A stretch of 64,000 nt of DNA from Brachyhypopomus gauderio (Eukaryota > Chordata > Actinopteri > Gymnotiformes > Hypopomidae), in contig NC_135228.1 of assembly GCF_052324685.1 (NCBI RefSeq), positions 15,554,611-15,618,610 of the forward strand, written 5' to 3'. The notes under the pieces are model-generated. The model made no database searches. It was not told the origin of the DNA and saw only the letters and a program-made list of their open reading frames with translations. The position numbers and the translations under genes were made by a program. Positions 19,870 to 34,070 of the stretch are shown here, one piece after another; within the stretch, counting starts at the first letter, position 1, and each line of letters begins with the position of its first letter.

Positions 19870-22800
19870 GATCCTGAGCTCTACCGGCGCTTCTCGATAG
19901 GCCAGTGGGTTGTGCAGGATCGCCCTGGCTGGTTCTGTGCTGTGGGAGGTGACATGAAGGTTGAGCAGACCATTCAGCGAATGTCAAAGGGTCCTGGAGG
20001 TCACTACGTAGTAGGAGCCACACACAATGCAAATGCTGTATCAGAGTTTGAACTCTTGTTCCACGAGATTGGGATGATCACTGATGTCCTCAACTTTCTC
20101 ACCAACAACACTTTGAAACAGACAGAATGCCATCTTCAGCATGCACTGAGCACCACTCGCCGCCTTATATTCAACCAAAATGTTTCAAAGCTGCTGGACT
20201 TTGTGCTAGAGCGGCAAAATCCCTACTCATTGACAGTCAATGTGCCTGTTCCACTGCACAATCTGCTCACCAAGCAGGCTGCTGACCGAGTTGTCGCTTC
20301 TCGCTTGCTCAACTGTCTCCAAAATGGGAAGCATGTCTACTGCTCCTATAGACAGGAGAGGTTAGTTGAGAAGACCAAGAAAATTAGCACTACTGTATCA
20401 AAGAGAAAACTACCTCAGTTCAATGAACAAACACAGAAAACCCCAACAATCAGTATGAAGGAACATAAGTCAGTTTCATCCAAAGACATGGCTGAGGCAC
20501 ATAGAAGCATGGACATTGCTAAAGAGCGGGGTAAGAGTATCCGGGAGATACTTTCTCATGATGTGCTTTCAGCATCTCCCCTGTTTGATGGTGACCTTCC
20601 AGTTCATGTCAACAAGTCAAAACTTGTCAGTGAGATTGAGCCTAAACTTGATCTCACCCAGTGGATTTCTGGATCAACTTATTCCACTCATGTTGTTGTA
20701 GACTTCATGTCGAAGATGCGTCAGATGCCTCTAGCACAATTTCGTACTTTAGGTGCGGTCATCAATGCCATCATCAGCTCAACATCATCTCTCTGCAAAG
20801 AGCCAGAGTTCATCCATCTTGTTCTAGATTCCTACATCGAGATGTCCCTAAAGGAAGGGGAGCGCATGCGGCGTACATACTCAACAACAGGCATTGACAT
20901 CATTGGCATGAACAAACACACCCCCATCCCTCAGCAACTTGACAAGTTCTGGGCATCTGAGGAGAACAAGCGGAATCTCCAACTATTAGCTAGGGATATG
21001 GTGTGCAATCGAGCCAGTGGCAATGCTACTGTAATTGTGAGTTCTGTTGTCATTGATGATGAGGTGCTACCAGCAAAGGCAACTGGTGGGGAAGAGATCC
21101 CAGACCTCTTGAACTGGATTGAAGAAGCTGATGCCAGGTTGCTGGTGCATGTTGAGTGAGCTATACGTGTGAAGCAGTGTGAGAGAGTTATCATAGTCTC
21201 CAATGACACAGACACCTTTGCACTGCTTCTCCGCTACAGCCCATACTTCCAAAAACTTGGGATGAAGGAGATCTGGCAGCAGTATAGTCTTCTAATTGGA
21301 TGCTCTAAACAGTCCACAAAGAAGCTACAACTTGTACAAAATGCCGCAGCTAGAGTCCTAACCAAGGCTAGGAAATTCGATCATATTACTCCCACTCTCG
21401 CCGCACTACACTGGCTGCCGATTAAATATCGCATTGAATTTAAAGTTCTCCTGTTAACCTATAAGGCGTTAAATGGTCTTGCCCCACAATATCTGAGTGA
21501 ACTCATTGATTACTACAACCCATCTCGCCCTTTGCGCTCCCAAAATGCTGGATTTCTCCTAGTTCCAAAAATTAGTAAAACTACAGCCGGAGGCAGAGCT
21601 TTCTCTTTTAAAGCCCCTCAATTATGGAATAGCCTTCCAGCTCCAATCCGAGATTCTGACACAGTTCCAATCTTTAAATCTAGACTTAAGACTCACCTGT
21701 TTAGTCAAGCCTTCAGCTAAAATTCCCCTTGTAAGGTGTAGGGGCTTGGGGGCCCCCAGACATTGAGATTTCTGTTGATCTGAGATGTTGATGCTGTCAT
21801 CCAGCTGTGTCTTGGCATCACTCTATTTGTGACTATGACTTGACTGGAAAGCAATGTCTCAGTGAGCCCTCATGCCTGTAGTCACCTCTGAACCCCTCCC
21901 TTTAGTTATGCTGCTATAGATTAGTCTGCCGGAGCCACATGCTGATCACTGGCACGTGAGCTACGTACATTTAAATCAATGGTGGTTTAAATTTATGTCC
22001 ACTCAGTCTGTATTATCTATCTTCTTGCATGGCTCTACCCAAGACGATTGGATACTGGTACCTGCAGGCACCTGGGGGATGGTCTGGCTGCCGGTGGATG
22101 TGCTGATACCGGGGTTCACCTGGGGAGTAACACTGCAGTCGGAGCCTACAATACCAGCATCACTGCTCCGACACGGAATGAAAGCCTGGCATTCATCAAC
22201 AGACATTTACAGTGACAATATCAAAACCCAGAACTTTCAATTCTACCTTTTACCTAGTCTGATTGTGTGAATTGTGTGTGACTTCTGTATTTGTGTGTTA
22301 ACGGGCCGCCCAATGGAGGATGGGTTCCCTTTTGAGTCTTGGTTCTCCCGAGGTTTCTTCCTATTTCCCACCATCATAGGGAGTTTTTCCTCGCCACTGT
22401 CGCCTTTGGCTTGCTCATTAGGGTTCTGGACCCATAGTATTGTTAACCTTGTAAACCCTGTAAAGCTGCTTTGCGACAACTTGAGTTGTTAAAAGCGCTA
22501 TACAAATAAACTTTGATTTGATTTGATTTGAGTATGGCACTGGTGAGAGGCTTCAAATGCTTCCACTCCATCAAGCAGTCTCTCGTCTTGGAGCATCACT
22601 GTCAAAGACAGTGATTAAAGCTCATATCCTGACTGGAGATGACTGTATGAGCAAGGTGGGGACTAAACATGCTGCTATGGCTTCTGATCCAGTCCAGTAC
22701 TTGGCCAACTTTGGAGAAGCAGATACCTTGACAGAGCAAGATGCAGCTTTGGCTGAGGAGTACTTGGTGCGTGTCTGGGCTGGGGTCCGATCAACTACAA

Positions 22801-23183
22801 CAGCTAAGACATTTGATGACTTCAGGGTAGAAATCTACACCAGTGGAAGTGCTGGAATTGATGTTCTCCCTCCCACAAGTAGTGTGATCAGAGGCCACAT
22901 CCAACGAGGGGCTTTTCTGGTTTATACGGCATGCAACTTGCTTGCAGCAGCCAAGGACACCAAAGTAAGACAAGAGCCAACGGAACATGGATGGAAGGAG
23001 CACTTTGGCACACTCCTGCCATCAAAATGTCCAAAGCTCTTACCACCAAGTCTGCTCACAGTATGCAAGTGTGCAGGCAAATGTGACAATCGCCGATGTA
23101 GCTGTTGTTCTGCTGGAGTTTCATGCACCGTATTCTGCCATGGAAAAATGGAAAAATCATTTTGTAAAAACCCATCCCACTAA
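19870..23183 (+). pseudogene. Broken transposase/nuclease gene of the Academ-like element
   Basis: The first block reads from about 19871 (DPELYRRFSIGQWVVQ...) to 21285; the second block runs 22536-23183. An in-frame TGA at 21157-21159 interrupts the first block, probably from a Trp codon (LLVHVE*AIRVKQ). The L2 LINE interrupts between IWQQY and GTGERLQML; without it the frame would continue. Sequence features are EEADARLLVHVE followed by VIIVSNDTDTFALLLRY (acidic motifs like the XPG I-region), HILTGDDCMSKVGTKHAA (like the FEN/XPG helix-two-turn-helix GCD segment), and a C-terminal cluster CKCAGKCDNRRCSCC...C...C with eight cysteines. The 5' end abuts an in-frame stop and a CACAG that resembles a splice acceptor, so an upstream exon may be missing or deleted. 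Function is inferred from the motifs. Confidence 0.7.
21286..22530 (+). mobile_element. 5'-truncated L2-type LINE
   Basis: It carries the C-terminal end of an L2/CR1-clade reverse transcriptase ORF (about 21290-21720). Motifs are LQLVQNAAARVLT, TPTLAALHWLPIKYRIEFK, LTYKALNGLAPQYLSELI, GGRAFSFKAPQLWNSLP and FKSRLKTHLFSQAF. About 800 bases of 3' UTR follow, ending in the fish L2 tail AAAAGCGCTATACAAATAAA and short ATTTG repeats. The 5-bp duplication AGTAT at 21281-21285 and 22531-22535 fits target-primed insertion. It is truncated at the 5' end, lacking the endonuclease and most of the RT. It sits in the transposase coding sequence of the Academ-like element, so it is younger than that element. 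Confidence 0.88.
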
Positions 23184-23449
23184 TATGCATGCACACATAC
23201 AGAAATCACACTACATGGTGCACTTTTAGTTAATTTAATGTAATTTGTATCACTTTTTTGCTACATAGTTTTATTTGCACCCAGCTGTTTTATTTTATAT
23301 CAATAGTTCAAAGGGGATGTTTAAAATGTTTTTTCTCTTCATGACTTGTATATATTTGTATTATTGAAAAAAATATTAAATGTCAGATTTATTAGACTTA
23401 GACTTGCATCTGGTTTTTATTCTTTATAATGGACAAGTTGTGGGTAAGG

Positions 23450-23778
23450 TCTTCAGAATAGGAAAGTGACATTGACCATGACCTTTTAATGTCAAAATCA
23501 CCCAATATGGTCAAAACAATATCAGAAATGAATTCCCCATCCCATAATTAGTCTAAATGGAGGTATTAAATGTCTATATACATTCAGAAACAAAAAAGTT
23601 GAATTTTTATCATAGCCGATGGCGGCCATATTTAATTTGACCATTGCGGAATTCGTGGCACTATGGTGGACGAGCACCTCAGTGATTTTTCATGTCTAGG
23701 GACCCACTAACTCAGTTCAAGTGAGAAATTCCCCCAACACCAAATTGCGAACAGGACTATAGGCCAGGTACTGGATTA
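23450..23778 (-). repeat. Right terminal inverted repeat of the Academ-like element
   Basis: Inverted partner of 19384-19711. On the plus strand it begins CTTCAGAATAGG and ends CAGGTACTGGATTA, followed by the CTA duplication. Confidence 0.85.
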
Positions 23779-24333
23779 CTAGGCAGTGAGGAGTGATGTT
23801 ATATGACACCCTTACAAAAGTACAACGTAGTTTGGAACACATTACTGAGCCAGAATTTTTCGCATCGAACGTTGGTTCGTCAGCATACCTACAATATTGG
23901 AACTATGGCTCTTATGAGGACTCCCTCTATGTAAAGGCACATTATAACCAAAAGAGGTCACTCTTCTTTCATAACAAGCAACATTAAAGGGAACATCACA
24001 GGTCTTTTCGTTGGTCTCAATGAAAAAATAAATGAATAGGAGCAAAGGATAGCTTCTGAGCATCTAGTTCATGAATCCTCCTTCATAAAGTGTACTGGGC
24101 AGAATTACTGGCTTTTTTGAGGCATTTCAGTAAACATGCAGATCGTTTAAAAAAAACTATTAAAATGTATAAAACTAGCATAATGCAAGGTGATGCAAAA
24201 TACAGCTAGGCTGCTGTTGCATGCATGCATGCACACAAAAAATTATAAACACCAGCAGATATTACACTAGCAGGGCCACAGAATTTAGGTTGAATTAATT
24301 CATAATAAGCCAGAGCAAATAATTGTATTTACA

Positions 24334-24339
24334 TTTAAT
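24334..24339 (-). terminator. cox7b: Possible cox7b polyadenylation signal ATTAAA
   Basis: The plus strand reads TTTAAT, about 130 bases past the cox7b stop. It is the common variant hexamer; its use is inferred from position only. Confidence 0.35.
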
Positions 24340-24467
24340 TGAATCATTTTTACAGACATGCCAAGCAAATATTGATTCGGTGAAGAGGACAGATGTAGAG
24401 TTCAGAATGTTTAAGAACGCCATTTTCTCCATTTTCACATGAGGGAAACGTAAAGGTGGTCTGTCCA

Positions 24468-25463
24468 TTAGTCCTTCCACTCTTTGGGCTGGACTTTGCC
24501 AACAGGAGACAGATTCCATGTGATGCCAGTTGATGTGGCCACCTGCAAACAGTCAATGCCAAACTCAGTAAATCATGGAAAGGCATATCAGATACATTAG
24601 CCCAATATATCATAACTGAAAGGGAGTGCGAGAGACGCCATAAAAACATACATAGCCCCAGACTGCAACGCAAAATGTCGCTCCAGCGATCAGCAAAGGC
24701 GTGCCGTACTTGGCGTGAAAATCCTTGGATACACCTGAAGACCCATGTCGTACTGCAACCTGACGGGTACTGAGACCTGTGAAAACAACATTGTCTTTCA
24801 TGATCAGACGATATATGGATCCATGTCATGCAGGACCAAAGTGACATTGTCAACACTGAGGGAGCAAATGTTTCCTGTTACAAACGAGCTTGTCGAATTG
24901 TTCTGGAAAAAACATAAATGAATCACGTTTGGAGGGCACTTATAATACCAGTCAAATATAGTTAAACATTTAAACGAACATTCTGACACCGTCTTACCAA
25001 CGGATTTAGTTATTTTCTGACAAAGTAAACGTTATATAACTATCTAATTTAAAAGGCCATTTCATGAAGCATGTCACTGATAAAGATGGCAACACTGAAC
25101 AATTCATAAGAATGCTAGCTTTGCATGCTAGCTAAGGTTACAGGAAGAAATTAGTTATAGAAAGTAATTGAACATATTGCGTAATTTCAGTCATGCACAT
25201 TACCCAAAATAAAATCGTAAGTAATCCCGAACTAGTTTACTAGATCAAATGTATGAGCTAGTTTTAAACGTATTAGCTAGCTAGCTAGTGTTAAAACTAG
25301 CTCATACATTGGAGCTAGCCAACCAGCTAGTAAAGTGTCCAGTTTTCACTCAGTGGTCTTAATCGTTTTAAAGACCTAAGGTTCAAAGTGAACGAAACTA
25401 CACCAAAAGAACATATGTAATCTTACCGGCAACGTTCAAAGCTGCTTTAGTGAAGCGGTACAT
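24468..25463 (-). CDS. cox7b: Cytochrome c oxidase subunit 7B, mitochondrial, complete
   Basis: Small nuclear-encoded subunit of respiratory complex IV in the mitochondrial inner membrane. Three coding exons on the minus strand: 25463-25427, 24776-24652 and 24542-24468, totalling 237 bases (78 aa plus stop; human 80 aa). The N-terminus MYRFTKAALNVAGLSTRQVA is rich in Arg/Lys/Ala without acids, as in a matrix-targeting presequence. The central KDFHAKYGTPLLIAG...VWGY holds the single membrane helix (about residues 37-55). The C-terminus GITWNLSPVGKVQPKEWKD matches the COX7B tail. All splice joins are canonical and in frame. Intron 1 contains a perfect 20-bp inverted repeat. Orientation relative to pgk1 matches the human COX7B-ATP7A-PGK1 order. 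Confidence 0.97.
25248..25310. repeat. Perfect 20-bp inverted repeat (hairpin) in cox7b intron 1
   Basis: The left arm at 25248-25267 (AATGTATGAGCTAGTTTTAA) is exactly the reverse complement of 25291-25310. The 23-base loop is rich in AGCT/CTAG. No flanking duplication or family was recognised. Confidence 0.9.
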
Positions 25464-25973
25464 GGTTGGTAGTTGGTTTAGTTTGGTTGTCTCCGTATAC
25501 GAATACCCTTGAACGGGGCAACTAAAACAAAATGGCAGGTGGCGCAGACCGGAAATCCGTTTGTCTTACGCTGCATTTACCCGCGCAGACACTTGGGGGC
25601 GCTGGAGGAGAACGGAGCATTTAACATATTTTAACATTTAGCATATAACATTTATATGATGACCATGGCAGTATGCAATGAAAATAAGTATAGGTCATAA
25701 CATTTTCACATAACCAGTCTGTTCTTTGTGACAAAAGTACTTAAGCATGGTATTTCAAAAACAGGTCGCTTTCTGTCTCCCTAAGGGTTGCTATGGCTAA
25801 TTTTGCCGTTCATCTATTTAATGTTTGCAAATATAACTCTTGCTAGGTAACAACCAGCAACAAACTACCTGCGACTGATGAAAGTTCATATTGGTTAAAC
25901 AAATTGACCATTACTGAATGTTTAAACAGCTATTAGCTATTTAGTGTAAATTTATAAGGAGGGTTTCATTCGT

Positions 25974-26087
25974 GTCAGGATGGCCGAGTGGTCTAAGGCG
26001 CCAGACTCAAGGTTTCACTCCTTCCGTGAGTAACGCGGGCTTTCTGGTCTCCGAATGGAGGCGTGGGTTCGAATCCCACTTCTGACA
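25974..26087 (+). tRNA. tRNA-Leu (anticodon CAA) with 30-nt intron
   Basis: The 114-bp gene starts GTCAGGATGGCCGAGTGGTC (A box, type II D-arm). It has the anticodon stem CCAGA/TCTGG around CTCAAG, a long variable arm (GGTCTCCGAATGGAGGC), and the B box GGGTTCGAATCCC. It closes with TTCTGAC and discriminator A. The intron spans 26012-26041, immediately after the base 3' to the anticodon, the canonical position; tRNA-Leu-CAA is one of the few vertebrate tRNAs that carry an intron. Without the intron it is 84 nt and close to the vertebrate consensus, so it is probably functional. Confidence 0.97.
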
Positions 26088-26093
26088 CATACC

Positions 26094-26098
26094 TTTTT
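26094..26098 (+). terminator. RNA polymerase III terminator T5 for tRNA-Leu
   Basis: TTTTT begins 7 bases after the discriminator base, the normal Pol III stop signal. Confidence 0.8.
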
Positions 26099-27524
26099 AC
26101 GAACTGGACGATATGTATAAAAATAGGTGTATATTTTATTGAACTCTGAAAATTTAACAAACAATTAATTGGATTTAACGGATTTTACATCCTTTAACTT
26201 AAAAAAGCCAGAAAACTTAAAATACAAAAATATTTTAGTATACTAGTATATTGTACATTTTACAAAACAATTTCAGATATAGGCCTATGTGTCGCTTCTG
26301 CACCTATTATTTCAAACATATTTGAAATTATTGTTTGATATTTGTTATTTTTTATCCAGTTTGTTAGTAGTTGTACATCTATAGCTAGCTTTCTAGCTAT
26401 CAGATATCCAGTTAAAATGTGCAATGTGCTACAATTGGTTTGCTTCAATTTGAAAGTGCATTATATTATTATATTACATTATAACATATCTATATATATA
26501 TATATACATAATAGGTAATATATTTTTTAAGGATAATCTTAGTTTCTTATACTTTAGAGTATTGGTGCATTACATAAGGTAGCAGAGTGCTAGACACTTT
26601 CTTTGAAATGTAATTAAGTGAAAGTAAAAGAAAAAAAATAGTTTGATATTCAGATTCTTGCAGTTTGTCATCACTACCACTGCTGCTTATAATTAGGTAC
26701 TCATTCAGTGACGAATAATTAAATCTACAGATCACTGAAAGAGAGCTTTTAATCGCAAGACAAAGATAATCATATTCATATCATATCAATACTTGGTCAA
26801 ATTACTTTCACCTGTGCAGTGGTTAAGCTAAAAAAAAGATGAACTGTTGTTCATATTCATAGAACACGTATTTAAATTTGAGGAATGAAACTGTATGCTT
26901 TAGAAATTTTTATGCTAATTAAAAACTAATATAGTTACCAATACATGTTTAAAGATTTGTTTTGTACATTTTAAAACAGGGAGAAGTTAATACAACATTT
27001 GCTTTAATAATCAGTATTTTTCAGGTACAAAACAAGTGTTTCAAAACAGAAACTTTTATCAGTACCAAAAGCCCTAATCTTGGAATGTCAAAAATTCTTC
27101 TTCTCATGTCTTCTCATGTAGAACAGCACATTGCTACCCTCACATACTAGCTTGCAGCCTTATTTGTTGTGGTACCACAATGCTTTGTATCAAACATTCT
27201 TGTTAGATAAAATACCAAGCAACCTATCAAAACATAAAAAGGTTGGGTTGCATATTAGCCTGGGCAGCACACTATTCAGGTACACCATTACAAAAACACA
27301 TCAGATTTTGTGTCATGGTCACATACAATACATCTTAAGAGACTACAGCTTTCTGAAGCTTTCATGAGAGCAGACTGAAACTTAACTTGATCATCTTAAA
27401 ACGGGTTCAATTAGGACACTGTGAGGCACACTGGAACATCATGAATTCACACCCAACCACTTAAGCCAGAAATGCCGGAAGGTTCTGATGAGAGGAACTG
27501 GGGTGTTCGGGTGCTTCTCAAAGC
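26099..27524. other. Intergenic and probable pgrmc1 3' UTR
   Basis: AT-rich sequence with a short TA microsatellite near 26490-26506. No gene was seen. The part nearest pgrmc1 is likely its 3' UTR: a minus-strand ATTAAA (plus TTTAAT, 27003-27008) is one possible polyadenylation site, but I cannot fix it. Confidence 0.4.
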
Positions 27525-28951
27525 CTATTCCTTCTTCTTGTCCTTCCCTTCATCATCATCTGTGTATTCTGTAGGCTCCTCACCAGGCTTTAGCAGTTTG
27601 CCAACATAATCATATTTGTCTGTGAGGAAAGGTTTGAAACATTACACACGTGATATAGAACATAGATAATTATAGCCAACCAATAAGACTTGTGCATTCA
27701 ATAGGATATCGATATAAATGTTTATGGTTGGATTTAGGTCCATACAAACAGAGTTGGCGAGTGAGCTCCAACCCTGGGAGTGAAGTTTTTCTTTAACTCA
27801 CGAGTAAATTGAGTCTCCCACTCGCTCAGGCTGTCCTGCTGCATGGCATTGAGGTCGGAAAGATCGTCATGCGTCTCTCTCAAGGCCTCCTTATCCAGGC
27901 AAAATGTAGCCAGGCCCCTGGAAGCATCCCGGCCAGCAAAAACCCCATAAGGGCCCTCTGGAAACATACAGCACAGGAATTAGATCGGTCTGTTTACTGT
28001 CATATAAATTTGAGGGTGTAATCACTGATTCTAAAGCAAAGGTTGTTTCTTCTGGAACACGATGATAGAATTCAGGTTTGGTTAACTAGACTCATGCACT
28101 TTAACCTAGTTCAAATCACGAATTGATAGGAGTTGAATGCAGTTCTGGAAAAAAAATCCTCAAACATCTGGTCACTGTGATCTTTGGCATATCTTCGATC
28201 TCATTACTCATTCACAAACTACAAAATGCCTAATCATTATGTGTGCACAAAAGACTAACATGGAAAATACTAACAATCTCTTCACGAGGAACACACTACT
28301 TTAAATGAACTTTTTTGCTTAGGTTCATTACTTAGGCAACTGAACCTTTACGTGATATTCCAGGCCGTAGGTAGGTTACCGATCACTGGGTTAGGGGTTA
28401 AAGTTTGCATGAACGTGTTGCTAAATATTTCAGCTGGTACCACTGGGCTGAAGGAAATAAGGGGTGTGGCTGAAATTAAAGGGAGAGTTCTGCACAAGAC
28501 ATAAAAGAAATACAACAAAGTTACATGAACGCAACTAACGTTAAAACGTTTTCTTTCCTGTTTTTTCGCGCCCTTACGTAACTTGCACAGGCTAAACTGT
28601 TTAACCAATTTAAATCACATGTGCCTGAACCGTTTCTTTTTTAAACTGTGCAGTTTTACCTGGACCATAGAATTTCTTTCCTCTTGTTACATCAAATACT
28701 TTCCCATTGACAGCCATGAGGATTCTCGGATTTGCGGTCCCATCGTACTGCTTTAGGTCTGCCAAAGTGAAATCTCTCTTCTTTAACTTGGGCAACGGTT
28801 CGTCGGCTTCGGAAACATCCGTGGGCTTGTCTCCGCGAAATATTTTGTACAAGAGAAATAAACACAGGAACAGCAAACTCAGGTTCAAAGGCGAGGTAAA
28901 GATTTCTTGAAGAATACCAGGAGAAGTTTGACCATCCGCATCTTCAGCCAT
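27525..28951 (-). CDS. pgrmc1: Membrane-associated progesterone receptor component 1, complete
   Basis: Single-pass ER and plasma-membrane protein of the MAPR family with a cytochrome-b5-like haem-binding domain; it is linked to P450 activity, sterol metabolism and haem handling. Coding exons on the minus strand: 28951-28660, 27957-27802 and 27619-27525, totalling 543 bases (180 aa; human 195). The short acidic lumenal N-terminus is followed by [20 protein letters not shown] (membrane helix, about residues 21-37). The cyt-b5 domain runs about 58-155: [50 protein letters not shown] and ATFCLDKE. Tyr residues equivalent to the haem-coordinating one are present in YGPEGPY. The tail is acidic ([14 protein letters not shown]). 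The EIFTSPLNL stretch favours PGRMC1 over PGRMC2. An upstream in-frame extension exists, but the ATG at 28951 matches the family start. Confidence 0.96.
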
Positions 28952-30010
28952 TTTTGTTTCTGACTGTGACAAAATACGCTTATCGAAGACTTGATCGGTG
29001 CACCAATCACAGAAGCCCAAAGCTTGCGATGTTCCCGCGCTGTCCAATCAGGTCCTTAACGGACACGTGGGGGCGTTTTGTAGTTTAATATTGGACATCT
29101 AACTGTTGAAACTTCGCGAGCATGTTTGTTTGGAAATTGTGCAACATGGAAAATTATAGCTATGTTCGTGGGGGTTTCATCATAAAGCCAGAACTATCCA
29201 TATGTTTCCAGTGTTATCTTTACGTACACGGTAACATGCACAGGTTAAGAATGGAACGTTGGACAATTCGCGAGAGCGTGCACGCGCGAGCGTGTTGTTC
29301 GTGTCTTATTTTAAAGTTACGAAGCACGAGCGAGTTGAATAATATTTTCATATAAAATATTTTTTTTCACGCCGTGATCTACCAAAACTGCCAAATCGCG
29401 CGTCAGAAAAAACCTGGGCGCTTGTGTACATTATACATGAGATATTGTTTATACCACTGGTCGTGTCTCCTTTCGCCACAGAACTCCACACCGCCAGGTG
29501 GCGACATGGTGCTAGTGGACGTTTTATAGCTCGTCGTCGAAGAAGGAGCAAATCAGGAAAAATAAGTCGCATCGGGGTTGGGACAAAAAACCGTGCAGTG
29601 ACGTGGCTTGGAGAGGGTAGCTAGACATATACGGAGGGGAATAGGTAAGAGATTGTGTTTACCTTAGTGTTTGATCACCGTTACTGTAATATTACATATA
29701 TCAGCGTTTGTCTAGCTAGCTTGCTAATTACATAGCTATTTATATAGTTAACTGGGTAGTTAATTTAGTTAAGTATATATGTATATATGTAAGTACAGAA
29801 TGTCAACGAGCTCTCTGCTCAACTTTTAGTCAGAAGGTTACTGTAACATCTGATGATTGATCATAGACTGCTGTTAATTAAGGTTGTAGCTGCTAGTCAG
29901 GGCGTGTGATGTGCTTGATGAGTTTAGAACAGTTGCACTTTGGTGAATCACTACTTTGAAGCCTTAAATATACATCTGTGTATACCTGTGTATTTGCATG
30001 TTCATTATAG
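28952..30010. promoter_or_regulatory. Divergent pgrmc1/fam114a2 promoter region and fam114a2 5' non-coding exon
   Basis: The two start codons point away from each other about 1.1 kb apart. The pgrmc1 side carries CCAAT motifs (CACCAATCACAG and CCAATCAGG near 29002-29050). A fam114a2 5' UTR exon probably ends at a donor near 29644 (AATAG|GTAAGA) and joins the acceptor at 30010 (CATTATAG). The exact start sites cannot be seen. Confidence 0.4.
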
Positions 30011-30029
30011 GAGGTTGGTATGGTTTAAA

Positions 30030-34070
<4,041 letters not shown>

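Larger units (their letters stand above)
19384..23778 (+). mobile_element. DNA transposon, Academ-like, with 328-bp TIRs and a nested L2 insertion
   Basis: The left TIR (19384-19711) and right TIR (about 23450-23778) are inverted copies along their whole length with scattered mismatches. Both end in TAATCC(T/A)GTACCTG. The trinucleotide CTA flanks both sides (19381-19383 and 23779-23781), a 3-bp target duplication. The interior carries a broken transposase-type gene in two blocks (19870-21285 and 22536-23183), split by a 1.25-kb L2 LINE. The coding blocks show an XPG/FEN-like nuclease signature and a C-terminal eight-cysteine cluster. Those features with a 3-bp duplication fit Academ as I remember that superfamily; the name is inference. 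The coding part is short for an autonomous element, so the 5' part of the gene appears lost. Confidence 0.8.

Noticed and set aside
21956-22492. Several 70-100-codon frames in the L2 3' UTR
   Set aside because: They lie after the RT stop codon in LINE non-coding sequence and overlap in different frames.
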